From Nocardia ninae NBRC 108245 (lineage in GTDB: Bacteria; Actinomycetota; Actinomycetes; Mycobacteriales; Mycobacteriaceae): 64,000 nucleotides of DNA. The stretch spans positions 62,001 through 126,000 of the forward strand of contig NZ_BJXA01000004.1 of the NCBI RefSeq assembly GCF_007990755.1, read 5' to 3'. The position numbers and the translations under genes were made by a program. Position 1 is the stretch's first letter; each line of letters starts with the position of its first letter. A model generated the notes under the pieces. That model searched no databases and was not told the DNA's origin. It was given only the letters and a program-made list of their open reading frames with translations. Shown here one piece after another: positions 45,793 to 54,198 of the stretch.

Positions 45793-46596
45793 TCACTGGA
45801 AGAGAGCGGTATTGGCGGCGGCCCACTGGGCGAAGGTGGTGGCGGGGGCGCCGGTGAGGTCGGCGATGATGGTGTTCGCCTGCTGCGGGTGCTCGACCAT
45901 GGTGGCGAGGCCGTCGACGTACCATTCGGCGTATTCGCCCATGGCCGGTGTCAGCTGTTGAATCGCCTCCTCCCGTGACACTTTCACCATCCTGAGGGGG
46001 CGGCCCAGTGCCGCGCCGAGCTGCTTGATCTTCTCGGCTCTGGTCAGCGTTTCCGGCCCGGTGAGTTCGTAAGCTTTGCCTGCGTGACCGTCGGACAGCA
46101 GGACGGCCGCGGCGACGCGGGCGATGTCGTCCATCACCAGCGGTGCGTTGGCGGCCTCCGGGTAGGCGTCCGGCAGCACGTCACCGGCCCGGATCTGGTC
46201 GGCCCAGATGGTGGCGTTCTCGGTGAATTCGCCGGCATAGAGATGCGTCCAGTCCAGCCCCGAGTTCTCCACGGCCCGCGCGATCGGTTGCCAGTCGGTG
46301 TACTCGTTGCCGGACAGATCGACGATGTGCCGGACGCCCGCGGCTTTCGCCGCCGCGACGACCTCGTCGATGGTTTCCAGGACCGGGGCGAGATACATCC
46401 GGTCCACCCCCTCGAACGCGGCGGGCAAAGACGACACCCGCTTCAGGTAACCCTTGACGACCTCCACTCCGGCCGGAAAGTTCGTCCGCTCCGGATGATT
46501 CGACAGCGCCCGTACGTCCTGTGCCCCCGCCGCGAGCAGGTGGTCGACCACCATCCGTCCGATATTTCCGGTAGCTCCGGTCACAAGAATTTTCAT
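45793..46596 (-). CDS. NmrA-like NAD(P)-binding protein
   Basis: 267 residues of the atypical short-chain dehydrogenase group. The nucleotide-binding T-G-A-T-G-N-I-G-R lies at 6-14, and the Y-x-x-x-K catalytic pair is not conserved, as in NmrA, HSCARG and quinone oxidoreductase QOR2-like proteins. Such proteins sense redox state or reduce quinones. The start is ATG 46596 (MKILVTGATG). It runs convergently to pepN with a long hairpin between. Confidence 0.85.
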   Translation of the reverse strand: MKILVTGATGNIGRMVVDHLLAAGAQDVRALSNHPERTNFPAGVEVVKGYLKRVSSLPAAFEGVDRMYLAPVLETIDEVVAAAKAAGVRHIVDLSGNEYTDWQPIARAVENSGLDWTHLYAGEFTENATIWADQIRAGDVLPDAYPEAANAPLVMDDIARVAAAVLLSDGHAGKAYELTGPETLTRAEKIKQLGAALGRPLRMVKVSREEAIQQLTPAMGEYAEWYVDGLATMVEHPQQANTIIADLTGAPATTFAQWAAANTALFQ

Positions 46597-46738
46597 CCCA
46601 CCACCCTGCGCGGCAGGCGCACCGAGCGGCAACCCCCAATTCTGGTACTAGCGAAGAGAAAATTTTCCGCGTCTGGACTTGTGACGACATAATCGCGATG
46701 CCACCGGCGCGCCCACGCGAGTAGGCCCGCAAACGCCA

Positions 46739-46771
46739 CCGGCGCGCTCACCCAGTGGGTGAGCGCGCCGG
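46739..46771 (-). terminator. Strong 15-bp hairpin after the DUF5130 gene
   Basis: CCGGCGCGCTCACCC (46739-46753) pairs perfectly with GGGTGAGCGCGCCGG (46757-46771) over a three-base loop. It lies 39 bases past the DUF5130 stop on the minus strand. The 12-mer GCCACCGGCGCG occurs here (46735-46746) and again at 46700-46711. Confidence 0.75.
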
Positions 46772-46809
46772 AAGCAGCACTCGTGACTCCGCCGCAAGGG
46801 CGGGATGGT

Positions 46810-47274
46810 TCAGCGGCCGATCGCGGCGGCCATCACGCGAACCGCGGAAACCAGGCCGTCGATCAGCTGGCCCTGCCGGAACGAGCTCGATGCGGCGGTG
46901 ACGCCGAGTTGGCAGACCCGGTCGTTCGCGCGGTCGGCGACGTCGCGGCCGGAGCGGACCTCGATCGCCTTGTCGTTGGGCGAGACCGCGATGAGCACCG
47001 AACGGGTCGCCTCGGGGGTCGAGGGGAAGATCGCGTCCGCACCCGCGGCCGGATCGGCGCCGAGATCGCCGATGTAGACGTTGAAGCGCACCTTGGTCGC
47101 GCGGGTCGCCTCGGTGAGCACGTTGTCCATGGCCAGCCGCTCTTCGTCGCTGAACGGGGCCTCCTTGAACACGTCACCCGCCTCGTGCACGCCGGAGACG
47201 CGTCCGCTGGTGGTGACCACATACCCGTGCGGCAGGTCGGACTCGACCACCGCGGGCCACTTAGAACTTGCCAC
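46810..47274 (-). CDS. DUF5130/TPM-like protein (Rv2468c type)
   Basis: 154 residues, a soluble protein with the TPM-like fold of DUF5130: F-S-D-E-E-R-L-A-M-D-N-V-L near residue 42, V-R-F-N-V-Y-I-G near 62, the V-L-I-A-V-S-P-N-D-K-A-I-E-V-R-S-G strand block near 92, and an acid-rich C-terminal helix. The function is unknown. The GTG start at 47274 overlaps the 3' end of ctaJ by 14 bases, so it is coupled to that oxidase subunit. In mycobacteria its homologue lies next to pepN. Confidence 0.85.
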   Translation of the reverse strand: MASSKWPAVVESDLPHGYVVTTSGRVSGVHEAGDVFKEAPFSDEERLAMDNVLTEATRATKVRFNVYIGDLGADPAAGADAIFPSTPEATRSVLIAVSPNDKAIEVRSGRDVADRANDRVCQLGVTAASSSFRQGQLIDGLVSAVRVMAAAIGR

Positions 47275-47566
47275 TTGCCCGGCCTCCGATCAGCTCCGCC
47301 TTGGGGGCTTCGAGCGCCGCATGATGGCCATGCGACGACTCCGCGTGATGGCCGTGCGACTCCTCGGCCCTTTCGTGGTGAAATGCGTTCGTCACCTCGT
47401 CGGTCGCGCTCCACAGCACCGGCGCCGCCGTCCACTGCTGACCGAGGTCGTAGTGGGCAGGCTTCTCGCCGGGCAGTGGCTTACCGAGATACGACAATCC
47501 GGCAATCGCGCCGTAGACCACCAGCGGGATGCCGAGGAAGATCAGCACTGTCTCGAGAATGCTCAC
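47261..47566 (-). CDS. ctaJ: aa3-type cytochrome oxidase subunit CtaJ
   Basis: 101 residues. The N-terminal S-I-L-E-T-V-L-I-F-L-G-I-P-L-V-V-Y-G forms one membrane helix, followed by P-A-H-Y-D-L-G-Q-Q-W and P-V-L-W-S-A, the pattern of CtaJ found in the M. smegmatis respiratory III2IV2 supercomplex. The tail is His-rich (E-S-H-G-H-H-A-E-S-S-H-G-H-H). GTG at 47566 is chosen because it opens the helix. It overlaps DUF5130 by 14 bases; the core oxidase genes lie elsewhere. Confidence 0.82.
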   Translation of the reverse strand: MSILETVLIFLGIPLVVYGAIAGLSYLGKPLPGEKPAHYDLGQQWTAAPVLWSATDEVTNAFHHERAEESHGHHAESSHGHHAALEAPKAELIGGRASGKF

Positions 47567-47655
47567 GGTCCAACGGTAGACGATGCTCTGTAGTAGTTCC
47601 TCTTCTGGTCGCACTGTGACTGTTTCGTGTCGGGTCGCGGCGACGACCCCGCCGG

Positions 47656-48087
47656 TCATGGGCGGGGAGGCCGAAACCGGACGCTGACTTGGATCTCTTC
47701 CGGCCCGCACCGCCGCCACAGGGCCCGGGCGGTCCGCCACCCGGTGCGGAGGGCGAACACGAGCGCGCAGCAGGCCAGTGTCCGATGCTCGACATCGTCA
47801 GGCCATCCGCTGCCGACCAGCTCGGCGAACGTCGCGGTCGTCATCACGCCGGCCACCGCAACCGGGATATCGAGCCGCAGCGTGCGACGGATCAGCCCGG
47901 CAGTCGCGGGGCGGGCACCGATCGGGCCTGCCGATACCGGGAACGACACAGGCAGCACAGGGCCGGACGGCACATCCGTCCGGACACTGTCGGCGGTGTC
48001 GTCCCGCGCGCTCGAGGTGACCGACCGGTCTCCGGTATCACCTGTGCGCGTGGCGTCCCCCGCGGGATCGCGGTGAGAATTCAGCAT
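47656..48087 (-). CDS. Hypothetical protein, possible membrane association
   Basis: 143 residues, not recognised. A disordered Asp/Arg/Thr-rich N terminus (1-45) precedes two moderately hydrophobic stretches (V-A-V-A-G-V-M-T-T-A-T-F-A, about 75-92, and L-A-C-C-A-L-V-F-A-L, about 103-112) and an Arg-rich end. ATG at 48087 has AGGAAG upstream. It precedes ctaJ by 90 bases on the same strand. A frame on the opposite strand also exists but looks less natural. Could be a real small gene or chance. Confidence 0.4.
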   Translation of the reverse strand: MLNSHRDPAGDATRTGDTGDRSVTSSARDDTADSVRTDVPSGPVLPVSFPVSAGPIGARPATAGLIRRTLRLDIPVAVAGVMTTATFAELVGSGWPDDVEHRTLACCALVFALRTGWRTARALWRRCGPEEIQVSVRFRPPRP

Positions 48088-48932
48088 CTGCGTTTCGTCT
48101 TCCTAGGTGAGGAATCCGTGTTCGAGCACTGAATCAGCACGACGGAACACGAACTCAGGAATATTCAGGGAATGCGACCGACGCACGATTACGTGCAGTT
48201 CTTCTCTGGTATCCGCAGCGGGCCCGATTCGAGAGCCCGCCACCCTTCGCCAGCGAGAGGACGAATACGAGCATAGCCAAGACCGGCCGAGTTTCAACAT
48301 TCCTTTTGCACCCTTGCAGCAGAAGCGACTCGGCCCATGGCGAAATCGGTCCGGTAGAGCGCAACTCTCGGCAGCTTCCAAAAAGCAGACACACCGATAG
48401 ACGCGTTTGGAATTGGAATTCCAAATACGAATCGGCACCGTTCCAACCAAGCTCCGCCAGCCCTCGGAGGTCGTTCCAAACGGAGGGATTTGGACTCTGA
48501 TGCATCGCTCTTACCTGTGCTTTTGGAAATTTGCACCAGAGGGAAGGCCGCACAAGGATGACGAACGACCGTCGAGGTTGCGTCGGCAACCAGTCCACCA
48601 TGCACCGGGTTACGCGAGCACAGCAATCTGACTCCGGCCCTCCCGACTCGCGCACAGAGAATGCGCCCGAGAAGCAGTGTGAACCAGTGGACCGTCCCTG
48701 AACGCGATGGTCGGACCGCCGGGCAACGAGGCGTTATAGGCGCCACTACGAGAAAACTGCGCAGTACTCGACAACGGAAGTCTCGACAAACTGCATGCAG
48801 CAAAGTGTTTGAGCCGCCGATATACCTACCGCTCGAGATTGCAAATGCAAATACACCAGTGCAGATTGTACGGAAAAGCAGACGTTCGAGAATTTCGCGG
48901 CGCCGTAGTGGCGGCCAGCGAAAGCCCTGGTC
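48088..48932. other. AT-richer gap left of the XRE/NlpC-like gene
   Basis: About 845 bases with no gene I can support; composition is visibly richer in A and T than neighbours. It contains a perfect 20-bp palindrome (48406-48425, arms TTTGGAATT and AATTCCAAA around GG) and further TTCCAA/TTGGAA copies near 48376, 48440, 48474 and 48521, plus ATTTGGACT (48488-48496) and ATGCATCGC (48500-48508). The cluster suggests protein-binding sites or remnant mobile DNA. Confidence 0.55.
48406..48425. repeat. Perfect 20-bp palindrome in a TTGGAA/TTCCAA cluster
   Basis: Arms TTTGGAATT and AATTCCAAA flank a GG centre. Half-site copies lie within 130 bases on either side. The same TTGGA core recurs in the promoter region of the neighbouring XRE/NlpC-like gene. 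Confidence 0.7.
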
Positions 48933-51002
48933 CTACGCGACCCCCGGCCGATTCCGGGCAGACCACCGACCCGCGGCGGCCGTGGCCAACCGCGCCATCA
49001 TCAACTCCGCGGCCGTCGCGGAGTCCGCGGGAGACACCGCTTGAATGTTGCGGAGCCGAGCGTCACGTGGATACACCGGTTCCCGCACCGGATCCCATGC
49101 GGTCGTCACCGAGGTGAACTCGACTCCGCCTCGAATCTTGGCCGCCGTGAACAACTCTCGTCCGCTCAACGGCACGGCGACCCCGCGCTGCTTCGCGCGC
49201 TCGACCACCTCGATCACCATGGCGACGACCTCGGCCGTTTCCGGAACCCGGCGATGACGGCCGCTACGTCGCTCACCGGCCCGGTAGATCCGCGCGAGGC
49301 GTCCGGTGCCGTCATGATCGACCACCGCCACCGAGCTCACCAGCCCATAGCCGGTCCGCGCAGGCACGGCGGTCACCCGCCACGCCGCCACATACAACGC
49401 GGGCTGCAGCACGCTGGTGGCCTTGGTGCCCGCCGGCCCCAGATATACGAGTTCACCTCGGCCACCGTAGATTCCGAGCACGCCGGATTCGGTGAACACG
49501 ATATCGCCGGGGCGCAGGTCGACGTGGCGGACGGCGACCGCCATCACCGGCAACTCGAAGCGGATATCGGGTGGCAGCGGCAGGTCGATGGCCTTGAAGG
49601 CCTCGCGGACGAGCCATGCCTGCGATCCCGCGTACGGGAAGACCAGGCGGTCGATCGCCCGCAGCGCGGCCGGTCCCGGTTCGGCGGCCCGCGCCGCGGC
49701 CTCGACCCGTTCGGTCACCGCACCCATGACCGCCTCGTACTCCGATATGACGCGCTCGGTCGACGAGTCGGCCGGGCGCGACGGCATCGTTACCTGCTGC
49801 GCGGGTGCACCGTCTCGCGGGCCCGGCGGAATGTCGGTCGACGACGGCGGAACCGCATCGAAAACTGTTGGTGTGGGAGGACTCTGCGCAGGGCGGTCCG
49901 CCAGCAGTACAGACTCCCACGTGATGCGGCGTGTCGTCCGAACCTGATCCCGGGGGATCAGCCAGCCGTATGATCCGCCCACCGACGAGGCGAACAACAA
50001 CGCGAGTCCATTGCCCGCATAAAGACATTCACGGCCATCGGCCAGGATGAGGATGTCGCCCGGCTCGGCGTTCTCGAACGGCACGTGCACGCCGGCCTCG
50101 GCCTGTTCGCCCGCGCGGGTCCGCAAGGTGATCCCCGCGGCACCATAAGCCTTGCGGATGAGCGACGCCGCGGTGAGATTCTCGAGGGAGCGCGGGTCAG
50201 CGAGTTCTTCGCGAACGAACCGCAATGCCATTCGACCTGGCGAGACCCGCACCCCCGAATCCCGCAGCACGCTGCCGACCCACCAACGGTGGCCCTGCGT
50301 TGCCGACTCTGCGCCTACTGCCCGCACCGCGGGATCGCGCGGCTGCCACGGTTCGTACGCGTGCGGCTCGTACTGTGTGGCCGGCAGGGGCGTGATGAAC
50401 CGCGTGCCGACGGAGCCGTAGACATCAGCCGGCGAGAAGGTTCTTCTCGGCGAAAACCGTTGGGTAAGCCCACGCCACCACTCCGACCAGCCACCCGGCT
50501 GAGCAGACAACGGGGTGCCGGGACCGGCGTTCACGGTGTTCGGCAAAACGGTTTCCCGCTGCCCGGCAACCGGCCCGGAGCCGCTCACGTACCGTCCGGG
50601 AGAGTGCACACCGTCGGCCTGGGGCCGGGGCGACTCTTCTGTTCCGCGGAGCCCTGCCTTGCCCGCCTCCGGGAACCTGCGCCTGATCTCCGCGCAGCGG
50701 GCCACCGCGAACTCGATCTGCTCCGGTGGGAGTTCGCAGCTCTCCAAATACTTTTGGAGCAGCGCGGGCTTCGGGAAGCTCGTGTAGGTGGGGTTTCCGG
50801 CGTAGTTGTACACCGTCTGCCGTCCGGGCTTACCGGCGCAGCGTTTCGCGACAGCAGCCCTGGACAACCCCGATGAACGCTGCGCCTCGGTGGTCATCTC
50901 CAGGAACTCCGTGCGCAGTCGGTCGTAAGAGGCGCCGTCGAGATCGAGCGTGAGTTTCAGCTCGGTGCCTGCCTTCTCGGCCGCGGACACCTCGGCCCTC
51001 AC
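48933..51002 (-). CDS. XRE-type HTH protein with two degenerate NlpC/P60-like domains
   Basis: 689 residues. Residues about 30-110 look like the XRE helix-turn-helix found at the N terminus of actinomycete multidomain proteins (S-R-A-A-V-A-K-R-C, then T-V-Y-N-Y). A Pro/Ser linker follows, then two repeats resembling NlpC/P60 cysteine peptidases: about 270-365 (P-G-D-I-L-I-L at 314-320, Y-A-G-N-G at 328-332) and about 445-548 (P-G-D-I-V-F at 498-503, G-I-Y-G-G-R-G at 510-516). In both, the D-C-S-G-L catalytic Cys is replaced (T-A-A-S-L-I; G-S-Q-A-W-L) and the H-V-G-I-Y His is missing (E-C-L-Y; V-L-G-I-Y). They are probably non-catalytic binding modules. Start is GTG 51002 or GTG 50990. Confidence 0.72.
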   Translation of the reverse strand: MRAEVSAAEKAGTELKLTLDLDGASYDRLRTEFLEMTTEAQRSSGLSRAAVAKRCAGKPGRQTVYNYAGNPTYTSFPKPALLQKYLESCELPPEQIEFAVARCAEIRRRFPEAGKAGLRGTEESPRPQADGVHSPGRYVSGSGPVAGQRETVLPNTVNAGPGTPLSAQPGGWSEWWRGLTQRFSPRRTFSPADVYGSVGTRFITPLPATQYEPHAYEPWQPRDPAVRAVGAESATQGHRWWVGSVLRDSGVRVSPGRMALRFVREELADPRSLENLTAASLIRKAYGAAGITLRTRAGEQAEAGVHVPFENAEPGDILILADGRECLYAGNGLALLFASSVGGSYGWLIPRDQVRTTRRITWESVLLADRPAQSPPTPTVFDAVPPSSTDIPPGPRDGAPAQQVTMPSRPADSSTERVISEYEAVMGAVTERVEAAARAAEPGPAALRAIDRLVFPYAGSQAWLVREAFKAIDLPLPPDIRFELPVMAVAVRHVDLRPGDIVFTESGVLGIYGGRGELVYLGPAGTKATSVLQPALYVAAWRVTAVPARTGYGLVSSVAVVDHDGTGRLARIYRAGERRSGRHRRVPETAEVVAMVIEVVERAKQRGVAVPLSGRELFTAAKIRGGVEFTSVTTAWDPVREPVYPRDARLRNIQAVSPADSATAAELMMARLATAAAGRWSARNRPGVA

Positions 51003-51804
51003 CGCGGTGAACGGCAGTCAGCACCACCCGGAACCCGACGTAGTGCGCCATCGAGCCACGCGCCACAGCCAGCTCTCCGACGCCGCACGCACCTCGGCAC
51101 TCCGGCGGACACGACAAAACCGGTCACGTCAACTCCTCAACCTGTGTAACGAAGGAGTCCGCGGGCCGCGATGCTGCGCGCCGACCACTGCGATCGGCGC
51201 TCGTGGTCCGGATCCACTATGAGGTGGGTACCAGCCGTTGAGCCTCGCGTGCCTCGCGAACCCCAAAGCATCGTGGGTGCAGCCGAATTCGGGACCATCG
51301 CGGCACTGCGCGCTACAGGCTGGTTAAGCCGAGCGCGGCCCCCCACTGCACTGGGGGCACCGACCAGTCTCCCATTCCGCGACCGCTCACGGCCAGTCCC
51401 CGCGAGCAAAAATCACAAATGTGTAACTTCGCTGAGAGCGAACCGCGTTCGGGTCGACGACAACCCCGTCGACCAGCGATTTGGACTAAAACGCAAGCCC
51501 CCTGAACGCCGATTTGGACCGCACGAACTAGTCCAATTGGAAAAATGCATCGCGCACATAGGCAAATTTCGGCGTGACGGGTGCGGCTTTCCGGCGGCAT
51601 AGACGCGGCCGACTGGCTCGCAACGATCAATCGCTACGGGCGCAGCCCTCCCCACGCTGGGGTGTAGCCGCACACAGCAACACCCCAGCACAACTACGTG
51701 TACCTGTCCGAGTGGACGCCGCGGTCCCTATGCCTTCAGCATCGTTCTGCCGCAGCGGCTTCCGCAGTCTGCCCACCGAAAAGTTCCGCGGACAACCGCG
51801 CCCG
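51003..51804. other. AT-richer gap with candidate operators upstream of the XRE/NlpC-like gene
   Basis: About 800 bases without a supported gene. CGATTTGGAC occurs twice as a direct repeat, 51477-51486 and 51510-51519, 33 bp apart (about three helical turns); the palindrome TCCAATTGGA is at 51532-51541 and ATGCATCGC at 51545-51553. The left flank of the same gene carries the same 9-mers. Confidence 0.55.
51477..51519. repeat. Two CGATTTGGAC direct repeats
   Basis: Perfect 10-bp copies 33 bp apart, about 480 bases upstream of the XRE/NlpC-like gene start. The spacing places both on one face of the helix, as for dimer- or tetramer-binding regulators. Confidence 0.6.
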
Positions 51805-53406
51805 CTAGACCAACCACGCGGCCGTGTTCGGCGGCAGCTGACCACCGTCGAGCGCGGCGCTGGCCAGCAGCACGTCACCGGGTGGCAGCTGGGTGGGTAT
51901 GTTCGACGCGTTCAGCACACAGACCAGGCCACCTTCGCGGCGGAAGGCGAGGCACCCGGGCGGGCTGCCGTACCACTCGATCCGGTCACCGCTGAATTCC
52001 GGTCGCAGGCCGCGTAATTCGATGGCCATCCGGTAGAGCGAGAGAGTGGAGCCGAGTTCCTCGAGCTGCGCTTCCACGGTGCGTCCCGCCCAGTCGGCCG
52101 GCATCGGCAGCCACGGTGTGCCGGTGGTGAATCCGAACGGGGGTGTGGTGCCCTCCCACGGGATCGGCACCCGGCAGCCGTCGCGGCCGCGTTCGGTGTG
52201 CCCCGACCGTTCCCACGCCGGGTCTTGCAGTACCTCGTCGGGTAGGTCGTCCACGTTCGGCAAACCGAGTTCGGCGCCGTTGTAGATGAAGACCGTGCCG
52301 GGCAGCGCGAGCTCGACCAGCAGCATTGCGCGGGCCCGCGCCTCACCCACCGCACCGCCGCCGTAGCGGGTCACTTCCCGGGCGATGTCGTGGTTGGACA
52401 GCGTCCAGGTGGGTGCGGCCGCGACCGGCGCGACCGCGGCGAGCGAATTGTCGATCGCCGCACGGACGTGGTCGGCGTCGAAGTCGGTCTTGGCCAGCCG
52501 GAAATTGAAGGCCAGGTGTAGCTCGTCGGGGCGCAGGTACTCGCCGAATCGAGTGTTGTCGTTCACCCAGACCTCGCCGATCGACACCGCGTCCGGATAG
52601 TCGTCGAGCACCTTGCGGATGCGGCGGTGGATCTCGTGCACGGCGGGGTTGTTGAAGCGCGGATCATCGTCGTCGTTGGACAGCATGCTGGACTTGGCCA
52701 CCGCCATATCGGGCAGCCCGGCCGGTTTCGCCATACCGTGCGCCACGTCGAGGCGGAAGCCGTCGACGCCGCGGTCGAGCCAGAACCGCAGGGTCTTCTC
52801 GAAATCGGCGGCAACCTCCGGGTTTTCCCAGTTCAGGTCGGGCTGTTCGGGCGCGAAGATGTGCAGGTACCACTGGCCCGGCGTGCCGTCGGGCTCGGTA
52901 ATCCTGGTCCAGGCGGGGCCGCCGAAGATGCTCGGCCAGTTGTTCGGTGGGGCGTCGCCGCCGGGGCCACGTCCGTCCCGGAAGAGGTAGCGGGCCCGTT
53001 CCGGGCTGTCTGGTCCGGCTTCCAGCGCCGCGAGGAACCAGGGATGTTCGTTGCTGGTGTGGTTGGGCACCAGGTCCATCGTGATCTTGATGTGGCGCAG
53101 GTGCGCCTCGGCGATCAGCTCGTCCATGGCGGCGAGGCCACCGAACAGGGGGTCGATATCGCGCGGATCGGCCACGTCGTAGCCGCCGTCGGCCATCGGC
53201 GACGTCATCACCGGACACACCCAGAGTGCGTCGATGCCGAGCAGTTCGAGGTAGCCGAGTTTCTCCCGGACGCCACCGAGGTCACCGACCCCGTCGCCAT
53301 CGAAGTCCGCGAATGATCGGGGATAAACCTGGTAGAAAACGGCCGACCGCCACCATGGTTGCTTGGCGCGATCCACCGGCACCAGCACGGCGGGTGTATC
53401 AGTCAC
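51805..53406 (-). CDS. aglA: Alpha-glucosidase, GH13 family
   Basis: 533 residues of the oligo-1,6-/alpha-glucosidase GH13 group. Conserved regions are D-L-V-P-N-H near residue 110, G-F-R-L-D-V-A-H-G near 217 with the nucleophile Asp, S-I-G-E-V-W near 278 with the acid/base Glu, and L-S-N-H-D near 335. It hydrolyses terminal alpha-glucosidic bonds, likely of maltose or trehalose-derived oligosaccharides. GTG 53406 is preferred over TTG 53436; there is no strong ribosome site, so translation may be leaderless. Corresponds to M. tuberculosis aglA beside glbO. Confidence 0.93.
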   Translation of the reverse strand: MTDTPAVLVPVDRAKQPWWRSAVFYQVYPRSFADFDGDGVGDLGGVREKLGYLELLGIDALWVCPVMTSPMADGGYDVADPRDIDPLFGGLAAMDELIAEAHLRHIKITMDLVPNHTSNEHPWFLAALEAGPDSPERARYLFRDGRGPGGDAPPNNWPSIFGGPAWTRITEPDGTPGQWYLHIFAPEQPDLNWENPEVAADFEKTLRFWLDRGVDGFRLDVAHGMAKPAGLPDMAVAKSSMLSNDDDDPRFNNPAVHEIHRRIRKVLDDYPDAVSIGEVWVNDNTRFGEYLRPDELHLAFNFRLAKTDFDADHVRAAIDNSLAAVAPVAAAPTWTLSNHDIAREVTRYGGGAVGEARARAMLLVELALPGTVFIYNGAELGLPNVDDLPDEVLQDPAWERSGHTERGRDGCRVPIPWEGTTPPFGFTTGTPWLPMPADWAGRTVEAQLEELGSTLSLYRMAIELRGLRPEFSGDRIEWYGSPPGCLAFRREGGLVCVLNASNIPTQLPPGDVLLASAALDGGQLPPNTAAWLV

Positions 53407-53540
53407 ACCTGCAATAGTGCCAAAGTTTTGCGGCAAAAACCCTTAGGCGGAGCAGTGATCTCAACTTCCGGCAAATCGCCAGCGTCCGCCGCGACGCGCC
53501 GAAAACCCTCGGCCCGTCTCGGCTCTGGCGCCAAACGCCC

Positions 53541-53966
53541 TCACCAGGGGGCGTTCATCAGCGAATTCGCCGCCATCTCCAGATAGTCCAGCAGCACCTT
53601 GCGGTGCTCGTCATCGAGTAGCTCGGGTTCTATCTCGGCTACGGCGATTCGCATGCAACGCAACCACGCGTCGCGCTCCAGCGGACCGATGGTGAACGGG
53701 TGATGCCGCATCCGCAGCCGAGGGTGCCCGCGCTCCTCGCCGTAGGTCCGCGGCCCACCCCAGTACTGCTCCAGGAACATGCGCAGTCGGCGCTCGGCCG
53801 GGCCGAGATCTTCCTCGGGATAGAGCGGGCGCAGCACCTCGTCGGTCGCCACCTCGCGGTAGAACGCCGCCACGATGCGCCGGAACGTCTCCGCCCCGCC
53901 GACCGCGTCATAGAACGACGTCGCCTGTTCTGCCGAAGCCGCTGCTGTCTGCTCGCCCGAAGTCAT
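53541..53966 (-). CDS. glbO: Group II truncated haemoglobin GlbO
   Basis: 141 residues. The globin core matches trHbO of M. tuberculosis along its length, with [14 protein letters not shown], the [12 protein letters not shown] segment, and [11 protein letters not shown] carrying the proximal His; the C-terminal W-L-R-C-M has the conserved Trp. It binds oxygen and peroxide and may support respiration or peroxide removal. About 14 extra residues precede the globin core. ATG at 53966 follows GAGAGGG. Confidence 0.95.
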   Translation of the reverse strand: MTSGEQTAAASAEQATSFYDAVGGAETFRRIVAAFYREVATDEVLRPLYPEEDLGPAERRLRMFLEQYWGGPRTYGEERGHPRLRMRHHPFTIGPLERDAWLRCMRIAVAEIEPELLDDEHRKVLLDYLEMAANSLMNAPW

Positions 53967-54198
53967 AGACCCTCTCGATTCGCTGGATGCGCCGACGTCC
54001 ATTGTGCCCGCGCTCGGCATCGGCAGCCCACACCGCGGTTTCTCGGGACGGTAAATCGCGGGCCGGCGGCTCTTCAGCCACAGTTAACCGGACATTGTTG
54101 AAAATCACCGTGCAATAGCCGACGTTCCATGGTCAACTGGGTGGCAATCTCTGCCGAGCTAACAGCATGATCCTGCCAATCATGAAATTGAGGTCCAG

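Noticed and set aside
48155-48803. Overlapping frames on the minus strand in the AT-richer gap
   Set aside because: Cys/Arg-rich sequences without domain, two frames overlap each other, and no good starts; more likely non-coding.
51171-51630. Frames on both strands upstream of the XRE/NlpC-like gene
   Set aside because: No domain, poor codon pattern; they overlap the candidate operator repeats.
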